Notes: generated by a model not told the origin, from the letters alone. A stretch of DNA of 64,000 nt from an uncultured Prevotella sp. (GCA_946188165.1 CAMHTW010000008.1:1-64000); one strand, 5' to 3'; numbered from the stretch's first letter, positions 1 to 9,126 are shown. Translations and numbers: made by a program.

Positions 1-22
1 CAAATTGAAAAAAGAAGGAATT

Positions 23-124
23 ATGAGAAAGGAAACATGGAAGGCGGTGATTCAGATCATCATCACGATTCTGACCGCCATTAGTTCAACAGTACTGGTA
101 CAGTCATGCGGACTATTACATTAA
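23..124 (+). CDS. Smalltalk-type small membrane protein
   Basis: A 33-residue ORF begins with the only ATG after an AAGAAGGAA purine stretch. It has a charged start (MRKETWK), one hydrophobic segment of about 20 residues (VIQIIITILTAISSTVLV) and a short cysteine-containing end. This is the pattern of the smalltalk proteins of Bacteroidales, which are usually encoded just upstream of an amidase. The stop codon overlaps the amidase start by 19 nt in another frame, so the two are probably translationally coupled. The family's role is unknown. Its size and hydrophobicity suggest the inner membrane; a holin-like role is only a guess. Confidence 0.8.
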   Translation: MRKETWKAVIQIIITILTAISSTVLVQSCGLLH

Positions 125-606
125 TCGTCATTCATTGTTCGGCAGTACGGCCCGACCAGACATCGTCCGCCGCTCAGATAGATTCATGGCATCGTCAGCG
201 AGGCTGGAAACTCGGCATCGGATACCACTACGTCGTCCGTCGTAACGGAGAGATTGAGCCCGGCAGACCTGAATGGATGATTGGCGCCCACTGTCTGAAC
301 CACAACAGCCACTCCATCGGCGTATGCTACGAGGGTGGTCTGGACATCCGCGGTCAACCCGCTGATACGCGAACGGCTGAGCAGAAGGCTGCGATGCGAC
401 AGTTGCTGGAAGACCTGCACCGGCGTTACCCCCGCGCCGTAATCGTCGGTCACCACGACCTGAACCCCCATAAGGCTGCGATTAAGCGAGAGCAAAACCA
501 AACCTGTTTGGATTTTGCCGAGCGTGAGCAGGCTCGACCGAATGTCAAGGACTGTCCGTGCATCATTAATGTAGCTCAGGAATATGCTGATCTGCAGCCC
601 AAATAA
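106..606 (+). CDS. N-acetylmuramoyl-L-alanine amidase (Amidase_2 / T7 lysozyme-like)
   Basis: This 166-residue zinc amidase would cleave the bond between N-acetylmuramic acid and L-alanine in peptidoglycan. The visible motifs are VIHCSA (His10, first zinc ligand), GYHYVVRRNGEIEPGR (about 39-54), GAHCLNHNSHSIGVCYEGG (60-78), GHHDL (His116, second ligand) and DCPC (149-152, cysteine ligand). The whole domain is present. The stretch between GHHDL and DCPC, about 30 residues, looks a little long. No signal peptide is visible, so export, if any, may depend on the overlapping smalltalk protein. Such pairs are common next to glycan loci and in remnants of phage or conjugative elements in Bacteroidales. 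A strong hairpin terminator follows. Confidence 0.93.
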   Translation: MRTITLIVIHCSAVRPDQTSSAAQIDSWHRQRGWKLGIGYHYVVRRNGEIEPGRPEWMIGAHCLNHNSHSIGVCYEGGLDIRGQPADTRTAEQKAAMRQLLEDLHRRYPRAVIVGHHDLNPHKAAIKREQNQTCLDFAEREQARPNVKDCPCIINVAQEYADLQPK

Positions 607-611
607 CATAG

Positions 612-653
612 CCCTTTCCGTCAACGTATGGCGGAAAGGGTTATTTATTTTTT
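612..653 (+). terminator. Rho-independent terminator after the amidase
   Basis: CCCTTTCCG (612-620) and CGGAAAGGG (632-640) form a perfect 9-bp stem with an 11-nt loop, followed by a T-rich tract (TTATTTATTTTTT). It ends the amidase transcript. The convergent glycosyltransferase gene stops at 641, so the same stem may work on the other strand, although no T-run is seen there. Confidence 0.85.
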
Positions 654-1495
654 ACCAAATTATCCTCGGAGTCTTCGTAGTGATCAGTAGAGTGGAAGAT
701 TCGGGTAATGCCTCGCATCTGAATCTTTACATGATCAACGAAACTCTGCCACATGGACTGATTACCGATGGTACCATAACCGGTAACTGGACGTGCCTTG
801 CGATCGTATAAGAACACTATCTTTCCGAACTTCTTCAACGATAAGGCTAAAGAGCCATCTTCACCTCTCCTAATATCCGTGCGAATGGGACATTGACGGG
901 CATAATCGGCATTAAAGGCAAATGTCATACCACGAATATTCAATTCTGGACGTTTGAAATGTTGTACCCATAGAAAAATGTCTCGAACTAATTCAAACCA
1001 AAACAGGCTGAAAGCAGAATGGTTCTTGTCGGGATAAAAACTCCAAAAGGTTCCTACACATGAAACTTCTGGCTTTAGTAATTTGGTCATCATTTTGTCA
1101 ACATAACATGAGGGATAAAAAGTATCTGCATCAATAAAGAAATGATACTTTCCATGAGCATGCTGCAAACCACACTGACGAGCAAAACCAGGGCTTTGTC
1201 GACTTTCGTTATAATACGGCAAGCCCAAAGCCTGGTATATTTCTTCAGTCTTATCTTTGGAATTATTATTCACACCTAAAATTTCTATCGGGAACTTTGT
1301 TTGTAACTCACTTAGCGACCATAGGCAGGCAGCCAAACGGCATTCTTCATTATAGGCAATGACAACAATAGAGGCCAACGGCTCAGGACTTTGCAATCGA
1401 GCCAACCGTTCACGTGTACTTTTTACTATCTCTTCAGGCACCTCACTAAAAGGCTTCCCGTAGATGGTCATATATTTGTTATACCAATTTGCCAT
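641..1495 (-). CDS. Glycosyltransferase family 2
   Basis: This 284-residue GT-A fold transferase would use a nucleotide sugar for surface-glycan synthesis at the cytoplasmic face of the membrane. The GT2 domain starts near residue 41 (ASIVVIAYNEE). It continues with VNNNSKDKT, a DxD-type metal site in FIDADTFY (about 120-127) and a later acidic RRGEDGSLAL motif expected near the acceptor or catalytic base. Hydrophobic and aromatic residues around 165-180 may contact the membrane. The gene is monocistronic on the minus strand, with its own promoter at 1528-1559. Donor and acceptor cannot be read from the sequence. Confidence 0.88.
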   Translation of the reverse strand: MANWYNKYMTIYGKPFSEVPEEIVKSTRERLARLQSPEPLASIVVIAYNEECRLAACLWSLSELQTKFPIEILGVNNNSKDKTEEIYQALGLPYYNESRQSPGFARQCGLQHAHGKYHFFIDADTFYPSCYVDKMMTKLLKPEVSCVGTFWSFYPDKNHSAFSLFWFELVRDIFLWVQHFKRPELNIRGMTFAFNADYARQCPIRTDIRRGEDGSLALSLKKFGKIVFLYDRKARPVTGYGTIGNQSMWQSFVDHVKIQMRGITRIFHSTDHYEDSEDNLVKNK

Positions 1496-1527
1496 AGCTC
1501 TAACTTTACTGTCCGAATATTACATGG

Positions 1528-1559
1528 CAAAGATAAACAAAAAAACTCTAATCTACAAA
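1528..1559 (-). promoter_or_regulatory. Bacteroidota-type promoter for the 641-1495 glycosyltransferase
   Basis: Read on the minus strand, TTTG (1556-1559) is followed after 20 bp by TATCTTTG (1528-1535), matching the TTTG-N19-21-TAnnTTTG consensus. The start codon lies about 30 nt downstream. Confidence 0.75.
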
Positions 1560-1692
1560 TATTATACAACATTTTTATGTATATCGTTTCTATTTACATG
1601 AGAAACAGAACAAATTCAGGACAACAAACTGCATAAGCAATTGTTGCCCTGATATCCCCAAATTACGTTGGAGCCTTAAAGAATACTCAACA

Positions 1693-3144
1693 CTATTCTG
1701 TATAGAACCATTCAGATGGCACGCTGACGCGCTCACCCATCCATTTCTGTGTGGGATCTACAGCAATAATCATTGGTACTTCGCCTGTCTTGGGGAACTT
1801 GATGTCGAACAATTGTCCGTCCTTACCCATCACCTTAATACCAATGTTGTTGTCATCGTAGTCCCAACCTGCGACATCAAATACTGCCAACTCTGCATCG
1901 TAGTCCACTTCACCCTTCGTATTGTACATCGTCTTTACGTCGAAACCATTCTCACTCTTCACCCACTTGGTGTTGCCAATGGTCAACTCAAAGTCGATGG
2001 TACCACCCATAGCACGGATAATAGCCTTGCTGGGGGCAGACTCAGTCTTAATAATCTCATCAGTCTTGATAACACCGTTTTCACTGGTCACTTTGTGGGT
2101 CTCAACGGTATAGCTCTCAACATCGACCACTACGTCGTTGAAGTCGAAATCATCGGTAGCACCGAGGTCTTCGATCATATAACGCTTGGGCTTACACGTC
2201 TTCACCTCATACTGATTCTCTGTAATAATCTTCTCCTGAGGAACATCGGGATTACCTACCACAGCCAAAACAAGGTCATTAAAGTCTTCGTCTCCTGACA
2301 TAGGAGAACCAGCAGAAATATCCTCTATGCCGATGTATTTCACAACGGCATTCTCTTTCAGTTCGATACCATCCAATACTGGCTTCACATTATCAGGGAT
2401 GTTCACATAGATAGCACGACCATTAGTAGTGCCCGCAGGCGATGGGAAGACCTTGCCGTTTGCATTACCTGCGGCTTTAGAATGGCAGTAAATATTATCA
2501 ATATAAACCTCAACTTTGGTACCGACGGGAGCTTCAATATAGATGCCCTTCATATTGACAACTCCACTATCACCATTTTCTAATACCTTCGGCATACCAT
2601 TGATTGTTTGGTAGTTAATCCAATCCTTGGTAAACACCGTAACAGGTTCCTGATCACCCACCTTTACTTTAAAATCGTATGTCAAGCAGCCACCACTAAA
2701 CAATGGATAAATCCAGAATCCGCTGGCAGGAGCTACTAAGACAGCCGGTTGACCTGTCTGCTTTTGCTTCTCAGGCAGAGCTTTAACCATTGCATCGAGA
2801 AGATTTCCATTTTTCTCGACACCACCTGGAATTTGAATAAAAGTTTCATACCAACTGGCGTTCCCTGCTTTCGTTTTGATTTTCGACACATCGCCCCAGT
2901 CAATACCCTTCTCCATAATCTTAGTGCTGATGGTTGAAACACCACGAGTAGCCAACTGGCGTTCACCAGTAGCGAAGTCCCAGGACTGGTTAGCATCAAT
3001 TTCACCATACTTTGCGACAAAATTTGCCGCATACTTCTGTTTTTGGACATCTCCATACGAGGAACCCGCCAAGTCTTTAGAACAAGACACAAAGGATGCA
3101 ACTGCTCCAAAAGCAATCACAAACTGTAATAAATAACTCTTCAT
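1693..3144 (-). CDS. LruC-domain (DUF4842-like) lipoprotein
   Basis: This 483-residue protein has a lipoprotein signal (MKSYLLQF... FVSCSKD, lipidated Cys about 21), so it is probably an envelope lipoprotein. The segment around 40-60 (FVAKYGEIDANQSWDF) is a recurrent mature N-terminal motif of Bacteroidales cell-surface lipoproteins. Two acidic repeats are visible, DEDFNDLVLAVVG (about 285-297) and DFDFNDVVVDVE (about 331-342); these are typical of LruC domains and suggest calcium binding. No enzymatic motif is seen. It sits inside the glycan region but need not share its function. Start: the ATG with the signal peptide is preceded by an AT-rich leader and a -7 element at 3178-3185. Confidence 0.8.
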   Translation of the reverse strand: MKSYLLQFVIAFGAVASFVSCSKDLAGSSYGDVQKQKYAANFVAKYGEIDANQSWDFATGERQLATRGVSTISTKIMEKGIDWGDVSKIKTKAGNASWYETFIQIPGGVEKNGNLLDAMVKALPEKQKQTGQPAVLVAPASGFWIYPLFSGGCLTYDFKVKVGDQEPVTVFTKDWINYQTINGMPKVLENGDSGVVNMKGIYIEAPVGTKVEVYIDNIYCHSKAAGNANGKVFPSPAGTTNGRAIYVNIPDNVKPVLDGIELKENAVVKYIGIEDISAGSPMSGDEDFNDLVLAVVGNPDVPQEKIITENQYEVKTCKPKRYMIEDLGATDDFDFNDVVVDVESYTVETHKVTSENGVIKTDEIIKTESAPSKAIIRAMGGTIDFELTIGNTKWVKSENGFDVKTMYNTKGEVDYDAELAVFDVAGWDYDDNNIGIKVMGKDGQLFDIKFPKTGEVPMIIAVDPTQKWMGERVSVPSEWFYTE

Positions 3145-3177
3145 TTTCTCCGTTTTTTAATATTAAACAATGATATG

Positions 3178-3185
3178 CAAAAGTA
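3178..3185 (-). promoter_or_regulatory. Putative -7 element for the LruC lipoprotein
   Basis: The minus strand reads TACTTTTG, matching TAnnTTTG, 33 nt upstream of the start codon. No TTTG is found at the usual 19-21 bp spacing, so support comes from the -7 element alone. Confidence 0.5.
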
Positions 3186-3278
3186 CACAAAATATAGACA
3201 AACGCCAATATTTTACCAACTTTTCTCTAAAAATTAAATATGTTTAACCATTTGCGTAAAAAATTGTGACTATAACTA

Positions 3279-3310
3279 TTTGTGTTTACCAATTATTATT
3301 TGTACATTTG
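3279..3310 (+). promoter_or_regulatory. Promoter of the 3331-5471 glycosyltransferase pair
   Basis: TTTG (3279-3282), 20 bp, then TACATTTG (3303-3310) is a near-perfect Bacteroidota promoter. Its -7 box lies inside the longest possible reading frame of the next gene, which shows that translation must start further downstream, at the ATG at 3331. Confidence 0.82.
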
Positions 3311-3330
3311 CAGCATACAATGAAGGTTTT

Positions 3331-4314
3331 ATGGATTTAAGTATCATCGTACCCGTATACAACGTTGAAAAGTATATCAGACCTTGTATTGAAAGTATTT
3401 TCAAACAAGGATTAGATGATACAGGCTATGAGATTATCATAGTTAATGACGGAACCAAAGACCGCAGCATGGAGATGATTGCTGATATTATCCAGCAACA
3501 CAAGAACATTACGGTCATTAATCAGGAAAATCAAGGTTTGTCTATAGCCCGCAATAACGGCATTGCAGCAGCAAAAGGTGAATACATCCTCATGCCAGAC
3601 TCGGATGATATACTCATAGAAAATAGCTTAAAAACATTGCTTGAGAAAGCATTAGAAACAAAAGCCGACTTGGTTGTAGCGGACTTTATGAACATGACCG
3701 ATGAGGAAATAAACCATTTTAAGAGTTCGGACCAAAAGGCACTGGTTTTCAAGGAGAAAAGCGGTGAACAACTGTTCCTTGAAGATCTTAATCCTTACCA
3801 GTGTTATGTATGGCGCACACTCTTTAGAAGAGATTTCCTTTTAGAGAACAACTTGACGTTTGTACCTGGCATATATATCCAAGACGTACCCTTTACACAT
3901 GAATGCTATCTGAAAGCGAAGAAATGTATCAGGACTTCGTGGCTTTTAATTATTTACAGAAGAGGACGGAACGAATCTGCAACTTTTTCCTTTAACAAGA
4001 AGAAAGCAAAGGATTTCTGCATTGCCATCGCCAAGACTTGGGAACTGACACATCTAAAGGGGCTTTCACCTCAAGTACAAGACAAGTTGCAAGAAGATGT
4101 CTTCGCCTCATTTTCCATGATTATCTGGATTATTATTCATAGAATAGAAAAAGCATCTGACAGAACAGACATGATAGATTTCATGAAGCAGCATGTCCCT
4201 GACTTATGGTTCAAAAATGGCGTAAAACAGAAATTGGAATCCTACCTGTATAGATATCTTCCTCATTTCTTTATTCATGGGTTATATATATATACCATAC
4301 TTTTAAAAAAATGA
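3331..4314 (+). CDS. Glycosyltransferase family 2
   Basis: This 327-residue protein begins directly with the GT2 core MDLSIIVPVYNVEKYI. The ATG at 3331 is chosen because the promoter -7 box overlaps the upstream in-frame TTG at 3280 and because GT2 proteins normally start at this motif. Further motifs are EIIIVNDGTKDRS, NQGLSIARNNGIAAAKGEYI and the metal-binding DSDD (about 90). A basic, aromatic C-terminus (about 300-327) may touch the membrane. It overlaps the next gene by 4 nt (ATGA), indicating coupled translation. The likely role is adding one hexose or aminosugar to a surface polysaccharide; the sugar is unknown. Confidence 0.9.
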   Translation: MDLSIIVPVYNVEKYIRPCIESIFKQGLDDTGYEIIIVNDGTKDRSMEMIADIIQQHKNITVINQENQGLSIARNNGIAAAKGEYILMPDSDDILIENSLKTLLEKALETKADLVVADFMNMTDEEINHFKSSDQKALVFKEKSGEQLFLEDLNPYQCYVWRTLFRRDFLLENNLTFVPGIYIQDVPFTHECYLKAKKCIRTSWLLIIYRRGRNESATFSFNKKKAKDFCIAIAKTWELTHLKGLSPQVQDKLQEDVFASFSMIIWIIIHRIEKASDRTDMIDFMKQHVPDLWFKNGVKQKLESYLYRYLPHFFIHGLYIYTILLKK

Positions 4315-5471
4315 AAATAGCTTACATATACTCCACGATGGCTGTCACTGGCGGAACAGAAAGGATGATAACAGAAAAAGCAAACTACCTTTCTGAACGT
4401 TATGGTTATGATGTCACTATCATTACCTGCTACCAACTTGCACATGAAAATAACTTTTTCCATATATCTGAAAAGGTCAAACAAATCAATTTGGAAATAC
4501 CATTCTTTTCACAATACAAATACAAGTATCCTAAAAGGCTGTTAGTCAAGTGGCAAATGAACAAATTGCTTAAGAAGAGTATTAACGAGGCTGTTAAACA
4601 AGTCGACCCGGATATTTTAATTGGTGTATCACGTTTTAAAGCTAATTATATCAGTACCATCAAATGCAGAGCAAAAAAGATTATTGAATGCCATGAATCC
4701 AAATACAATACTAAATATGATGCGAGTGAGAAGCATTCTGTTCCTATAAGATTATTCCTGAATATTTACAGGCGCATCTACTTTAGGACAATTGAACGAA
4801 ATGCTGACGCTGTTATTACTTTAACAGAAAAAGATAAACTGTTTTGGAAGAGAGCGAAGTATGTTGTGGTAATTCCCAACTTCTCGACCATGTTTATAAG
4901 CAATATTAGCGACTGCACACCCAAGCGTGTCATCGCCATTGGACGATTAACATGGGAAAAAGGGTTTGGAAGACTGATTGAAGCATGGAGCATCGTATGC
5001 TCAAAACACACTGACTGGCATTTGGATATATATGGACAAGGAAGTATGTATGACACACTGAATACCCTGACAAATACATACAAAGCACACAACTTGACAT
5101 TTCATAACTATATGTCCAACATTAGTCAAGAATATGCCAACAGTTCTATCTGTGCCGTCACCTCCTATTTCGAAGGTTTTTCACTTGTTTTGCTTGAAGC
5201 CATCAGACACGGCGTGCCATGTGTGGCATTTGACTGTCCCTTTGGTCCAAGAAGCATTATTGACGATGCAAGCAATGGTTTTCTTGTATACGATGGTGAA
5301 ATAAAACTATTTGCAGAAAGGCTCTGCCGACTCATAGAAGACGAAGATCTTAGAAAACAATTCTCAAAGAACGCCATCGAAAAAGCAAAACTCTTTGATA
5401 CCGATATCGTCATGAACCAATGGAAGACCTTGTTTAAAGAATTGACATCACAAAAACGCAACAAGCCATAA
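4311..5471 (+). CDS. Glycosyltransferase family 4
   Basis: This 386-residue GT-B fold retaining transferase begins with a Rossmann start, MKIAYIYSTMAVTGGTERM, where GGTER is the usual acceptor-side glycine motif. The donor-binding half carries VIAIGRLTWEKGF (about 203-215) and the E-x7-E type motif YFEGFSLVLLEAIRHG (about 284-299). It is second in a two-gene operon with the GT2 before it (4-nt overlap). It is close in pattern to the GT4 at 11429-12601 (GGVERV, CPCGPKDII against CPFGPRSII), so the two may be paralogues. Transcription ends at a 15-bp stem that includes the stop codon. Confidence 0.9.
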   Translation: MKIAYIYSTMAVTGGTERMITEKANYLSERYGYDVTIITCYQLAHENNFFHISEKVKQINLEIPFFSQYKYKYPKRLLVKWQMNKLLKKSINEAVKQVDPDILIGVSRFKANYISTIKCRAKKIIECHESKYNTKYDASEKHSVPIRLFLNIYRRIYFRTIERNADAVITLTEKDKLFWKRAKYVVVIPNFSTMFISNISDCTPKRVIAIGRLTWEKGFGRLIEAWSIVCSKHTDWHLDIYGQGSMYDTLNTLTNTYKAHNLTFHNYMSNISQEYANSSICAVTSYFEGFSLVLLEAIRHGVPCVAFDCPFGPRSIIDDASNGFLVYDGEIKLFAERLCRLIEDEDLRKQFSKNAIEKAKLFDTDIVMNQWKTLFKELTSQKRNKP

Positions 5472-5505
5472 AACATTTTGTTATTTCCTGACAAAATGTT
5501 TTATG
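5467..5505. terminator. Perfect 15-bp inverted repeat between convergent genes
   Basis: CATAAAACATTTTGT (5467-5481) and its exact reverse complement (5491-5505) enclose a 9-nt loop. It contains the stop codon of the GT4 gene and precedes the end of the convergent GT2 gene at 5547. A bidirectional terminator is the simplest reading; the A/T-rich arms supply U-rich ends on both strands. Confidence 0.75.
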
Positions 5506-5546
5506 GTGTTATATATGTTTCTCGTCCATAGGCTCAAGGTATATCA

Positions 5547-6572
5547 TTATGAGAACTTGTAAACAATGCGATTCATCCGATAAAGGTTACTGCGGAACAC
5601 TTTCCATTTCAGCAACAGATGAATAGGATTAAACAAGACCAAGAAATAAAGTACCATCAAGGGACGTACATGACATATCGCATTCTTCATTAAAGTCCAT
5701 TTCACAGCACAAAGATATCGCGTCGTGTCAGAATTGGCACCATATCTGTCATACAGATCAAGCGCAATTAGCATCCAGTGACTAGCAAACAGATGATGAG
5801 CAACGAAAAATACTTCCTTTCCCTGAATTACCGGTGAATGCTTCAGCAAAGAGTCTACTATAAAAGTAAAACTCCAGATTAACTGATTAGAACGCTCTGC
5901 CGGAGTATGTATGATAGAAGTGGGATTGTTCTCATATATATATGTGAGTTCTGGAATAATCAATATAGACGATGCACACGAGTACAACTTGTAGGTCCAT
6001 GTAACATCCTCATAGAGCAGTCCAACATCGAACAGTATATCATTGACTGTGACAAACGAACGACGGATGAGTTTGCTCCATGCATTCCGGTTGATTAGCC
6101 GGTTTAAGACTAATTCATATATTTTCCATTTATCCTCAATTAATGTTGGAGTATCGCCAAATGGTGCATTAGTATATGAGTTTTGCTCAACGCACAATGA
6201 ATTACCCAATATAACATCAACCATAGGATAATTCTTTAGATATGACACCAGATTCGTAAATGCATGTTTGGGTATATAGTCGTCAGAATCGATAAAGAAA
6301 AGATAATCACCTATAGCCGCAGCAATTCCGCTATTCCTAGCAGCAGACAAGCCCATATTCTTCTCATGATGAATAACATGGAAAGAGATACAGGCTCCTT
6401 TATAACTATCAATGACATCATGCACAATGGACATACTACCATCAGGTGAACAATCGTCGACAATCAGACATTCAATATTAAAGTCAATACACTCTTGAGC
6501 TATAACAGACTCTATACAGCGACGAACATACTTCTCAACCTTATAAACTGGAATTATAACGGATATAGTCAT
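5547..6572 (-). CDS. Glycosyltransferase family 2
   Basis: This 341-residue protein starts with the GT2 core (TISVIIPVYKVEKYVRR). The nucleotide-sugar site is CLIVDDCSPDGSMSI, followed by NMGLSAARNSGIAAAIGDYL and the metal motif IDSDDYI (about 93-99). A hydrophobic, basic C-terminus suggests peripheral membrane binding. It is the last gene of a minus-strand run LicD - IspD-like - SDR - GT2. Its start lies 32 nt inside the 3' end of the SDR gene, an unusually long overlap, but the conserved N-terminus leaves no good alternative start. The glycan product is unknown. Confidence 0.9.
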   Translation of the reverse strand: MTISVIIPVYKVEKYVRRCIESVIAQECIDFNIECLIVDDCSPDGSMSIVHDVIDSYKGACISFHVIHHEKNMGLSAARNSGIAAAIGDYLFFIDSDDYIPKHAFTNLVSYLKNYPMVDVILGNSLCVEQNSYTNAPFGDTPTLIEDKWKIYELVLNRLINRNAWSKLIRRSFVTVNDILFDVGLLYEDVTWTYKLYSCASSILIIPELTYIYENNPTSIIHTPAERSNQLIWSFTFIVDSLLKHSPVIQGKEVFFVAHHLFASHWMLIALDLYDRYGANSDTTRYLCAVKWTLMKNAICHVRPLMVLYFLVLFNPIHLLLKWKVFRSNLYRMNRIVYKFS

Positions 6573-7602
6573 TATTTTTCTCTTTTAAATAGTTCACAGT
6601 CTTTGCCAACTTTTCCTGCATAGAACCAGAGACTTTCCAACCCAATTCCTCCAATTTATCTACAGAGAAAACTGACTTTGACACAAGATTATATCCTTTC
6701 TTTTCCATTTCTGATGGAACTTTCATTATAACCTTACAATGCCCAATCTCTGCCAACATCTCGGCTAATTGGCCAATCGACAAAACAGAGGCAGAATCCG
6801 CAACGTTATATGCCTGTCCAGATGAACCCTTTAACAAAACAAACAAAAGAGCAGATACACAATCAACCACATAGCACCATGAACGAAACTGTTCCCCAGT
6901 ACTTTTCATTATAATATCTTCACCTTTGAGGATATTCCTGATAAATTGAGCATAGACTCGATTGTCTGTCTCTGTAAAATTCGGGCCATATATATGACAT
7001 GGACGGGCTATCACAGCATCAGCACCATATTCTGCTGCATAACTTGCACACAGTGTCTCAGCTGCCCGCTTTGATGAGGGATAACAAGAACGGGGTGTAT
7101 TGCAATTTACGTAACCACTATCATCTTCAGTGAACACACGCCCATCACCTTCACCATAGATTTCCCCTGAAGATACATAAAGGAATCGCTTCATTTGATG
7201 ATGTATCCCGTATTCCATTAGGTTGATAACGCCATTAATATTGGCTTTCATCACTTCAACAGGATGACTTGAAAACTCTGATGGTGCAGCTCCACTGGCA
7301 GCATGAACAATATAATGAATGGGTAGAGGAATAGATAAGGGTTTTGTAACATCCCCTATTATGGGATGGAATCTCTCATCTGATTGATATTTCCCAAAAA
7401 GTTGTTCCATTCTCCTCTGGTTTCTTCCCATTGCACAAACATGATAATTGCGGTTGGGACGAGCCATCATAACATCAACCAAACAACTTCCTATCAAACC
7501 AGTTGCTCCAGCAATCAGTATATTACAATTATCCAATTTCTCCCATGGAAGTTGTAATTCGACGACTTCTCTTATATCGTCAAAATAACTCATTTCAGCC
7601 AT
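6541..7602 (-). CDS. Extended short-chain dehydrogenase / NAD-dependent epimerase-dehydratase
   Basis: This 353-residue Rossmann protein has the NAD(P) motif GATGLIGS (about 32-39), a VSSGEIYG strand with the catalytic Ser (about 144) and Tyr174-x3-Lys178 (CYPSSKRA). It has the length and C-terminal substrate domain of sugar-nucleotide epimerases, dehydratases and reductases. It overlaps the IspD-like gene by 13 nt, and the pair precedes GT2 in one operon. Because of that partner, it may act on a CDP-linked substrate or supply the polyol or sugar phosphate, analogous to the reductase-cytidylyltransferase pairs that make CDP-ribitol. The reaction is inferred from context and not from specific residues. 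Confidence 0.85.
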   Translation of the reverse strand: MAEMSYFDDIREVVELQLPWEKLDNCNILIAGATGLIGSCLVDVMMARPNRNYHVCAMGRNQRRMEQLFGKYQSDERFHPIIGDVTKPLSIPLPIHYIVHAASGAAPSEFSSHPVEVMKANINGVINLMEYGIHHQMKRFLYVSSGEIYGEGDGRVFTEDDSGYVNCNTPRSCYPSSKRAAETLCASYAAEYGADAVIARPCHIYGPNFTETDNRVYAQFIRNILKGEDIIMKSTGEQFRSWCYVVDCVSALLFVLLKGSSGQAYNVADSASVLSIGQLAEMLAEIGHCKVIMKVPSEMEKKGYNLVSKSVFSVDKLEELGWKVSGSMQEKLAKTVNYLKEKNNDYIRYNSSL

Positions 7603-8309
7603 TCGTCTTTTTTAGTATGCATCAGTGCTTTCAGAATCTCCAGATCTTCAACAGTAGTCACCTTGATATTAATCTCTGAGCCTGGAACAATATGCATCTC
7701 TATGTCTTCCTGTATTTCTGCAACTAACGTACAACTAGAAACAGAATCAGTAATACCTTTCTGTTTCGCACGTTCATGAACGTTGATGATATTTTGTAAA
7801 CTAAACGTTTGTGGAGTCTGAGTACGTATGAGCATATCGCGTGGTATACTGGTTTTTGTACTAAAGCCATCATGACTTTCCAATACTGCCTCACGGCACT
7901 TTATACCTGTAACAGCATAGCCATAAGCCTTGCAGATAGCAATATTGCTGCTGATAATATCCTGTGAGAGCAATGGACGGACAGCATCATGAATAAGAAC
8001 AAGATCTTCATCACCACAACCAGCTTCTTTCAACCCATAAATACCATTATGAATAGACTCCATGCCACTATTTCCTCCAGGGAAAATCCATTTTAGCTTT
8101 GTAACATTAAATTGATTCGCATAACTTTGAAGGACAGTCTCCCAACCTCGCAAACAAACTACAGCAATAGCCTCAATGTCCGGATGGCGCTGAAAACAAA
8201 GCATTGTATGGATAATAATAGGACAACCATCCACATGCATAAATTGTTTGGGAATATCCTGACCCATGCGGTTACCAGAACCACCGGCAATAATTAATGC
8301 AATATTCAT
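7590..8309 (-). CDS. IspD/TarI-like cytidylyltransferase
   Basis: This 239-residue nucleotidyltransferase carries the family signature AGGSGNRMGQDIPKQF (8-23, with Arg14 and Lys21 as expected catalytic residues), IHDAVRPLL (106-114) and VTTVEDLEIL near the C-terminus. The fold makes CDP-methylerythritol (IspD) or CDP-ribitol-type donors (TarI). Its place between an SDR and a LicD gene favours the second role: a CTP-dependent activated polyol or sugar phosphate for a surface glycan. A housekeeping isoprenoid role cannot be excluded without knowing whether another ispD exists in the genome. Its 3' end overlaps the SDR gene by 13 nt. Confidence 0.85.
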   Translation of the reverse strand: MNIALIIAGGSGNRMGQDIPKQFMHVDGCPIIIHTMLCFQRHPDIEAIAVVCLRGWETVLQSYANQFNVTKLKWIFPGGNSGMESIHNGIYGLKEAGCGDEDLVLIHDAVRPLLSQDIISSNIAICKAYGYAVTGIKCREAVLESHDGFSTKTSIPRDMLIRTQTPQTFSLQNIINVHERAKQKGITDSVSSCTLVAEIQEDIEMHIVPGSEINIKVTTVEDLEILKALMHTKKDEWLK

Positions 8310-8328
8310 AGATATAGGGGATTATCAA

Positions 8329-9126
8329 TTATTTTCTAATGTCATCTTTCCACCAAGCGGCAAAAGTGTGATGCGGAACGCGATACTCTTCCGGTGGTAA
8401 TTGCATGTAATCACCATAGATGCTCCTAAGCCATGCATCATAGCCAATAGGCACTCGAAATTTCCGTTCTTCAAACTCCACATAAATATCACTATCAAAT
8501 ACAGATTTATCTACGATTTCGCCAGGTCCATAGGGATTTGCTATGACACCAGCCTTCGGCATACTGCCAAATGCATACTTGCGGGCCTCATTGTCCATCC
8601 ATGTAGCAATTTGGCGAGCAGAGAATGGAAGCAAAAGCAATTTACCAAAAGTATTGATTATTTTTTTAGACCATGTTCTTTGGAAATAGTTTGCCCTCTT
8701 AGTATTAAGTAATTTATGAAGTAATTTTATCTTATTTACCTGAGTCGCATTTTTAACACCATCCGCAGGAAAAACATCAATGTGAACACCAAAACAATCT
8801 CCTAGATAATGAAGTTCTTTCAAAATAGTACGATTATCATATACCTTTGCAAATGCATACTCATAGCCTACGTTTGTATCCAGATTCACTACTTGATAAT
8901 AATTTTCAGGTCGATTGAACATCTTAATGAACCGATCATAATCTGGTCTGGGCATAGCAATATCAATATCATCATCCCAAGGGATATAACCTTTATGACG
9001 AATCGCTCCAATAAGCGTTCCGCCACATAGGAAATACCGAAGGCCGTTGTTCTCACAAAACTCAGTAGTCTTCTGTAACAGATCTAACTGAATAGTCCGT
9101 ATTTCGTCTGGAGTAACAGTCCTCAT
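8329..9126 (-). CDS. LicD family phosphotransferase
   Basis: This protein of about 265 residues has the LicD hallmark LCGGTLIGAIRHKGYIPWDDDIDIAM (positions about 34-59; the DDDID acidic cluster binds metal). LicD proteins transfer phosphocholine or a related phosphate-linked group from a CDP donor to a glycan. The start was set at the second Met (MRTVTPDEI, 9126) because family members begin there and the -7 element is at 9150-9157; an ATG at 9138 is also possible. It is first in the operon LicD - cytidylyltransferase - SDR - GT2, so donor synthesis and transfer are probably made together. Confidence 0.88.
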   Translation of the reverse strand: MRTVTPDEIRTIQLDLLQKTTEFCENNGLRYFLCGGTLIGAIRHKGYIPWDDDIDIAMPRPDYDRFIKMFNRPENYYQVVNLDTNVGYEYAFAKVYDNRTILKELHYLGDCFGVHIDVFPADGVKNATQVNKIKLLHKLLNTKRANYFQRTWSKKIINTFGKLLLLPFSARQIATWMDNEARKYAFGSMPKAGVIANPYGPGEIVDKSVFDSDIYVEFEERKFRVPIGYDAWLRSIYGDYMQLPPEEYRVPHHTFAAWWKDDIRK

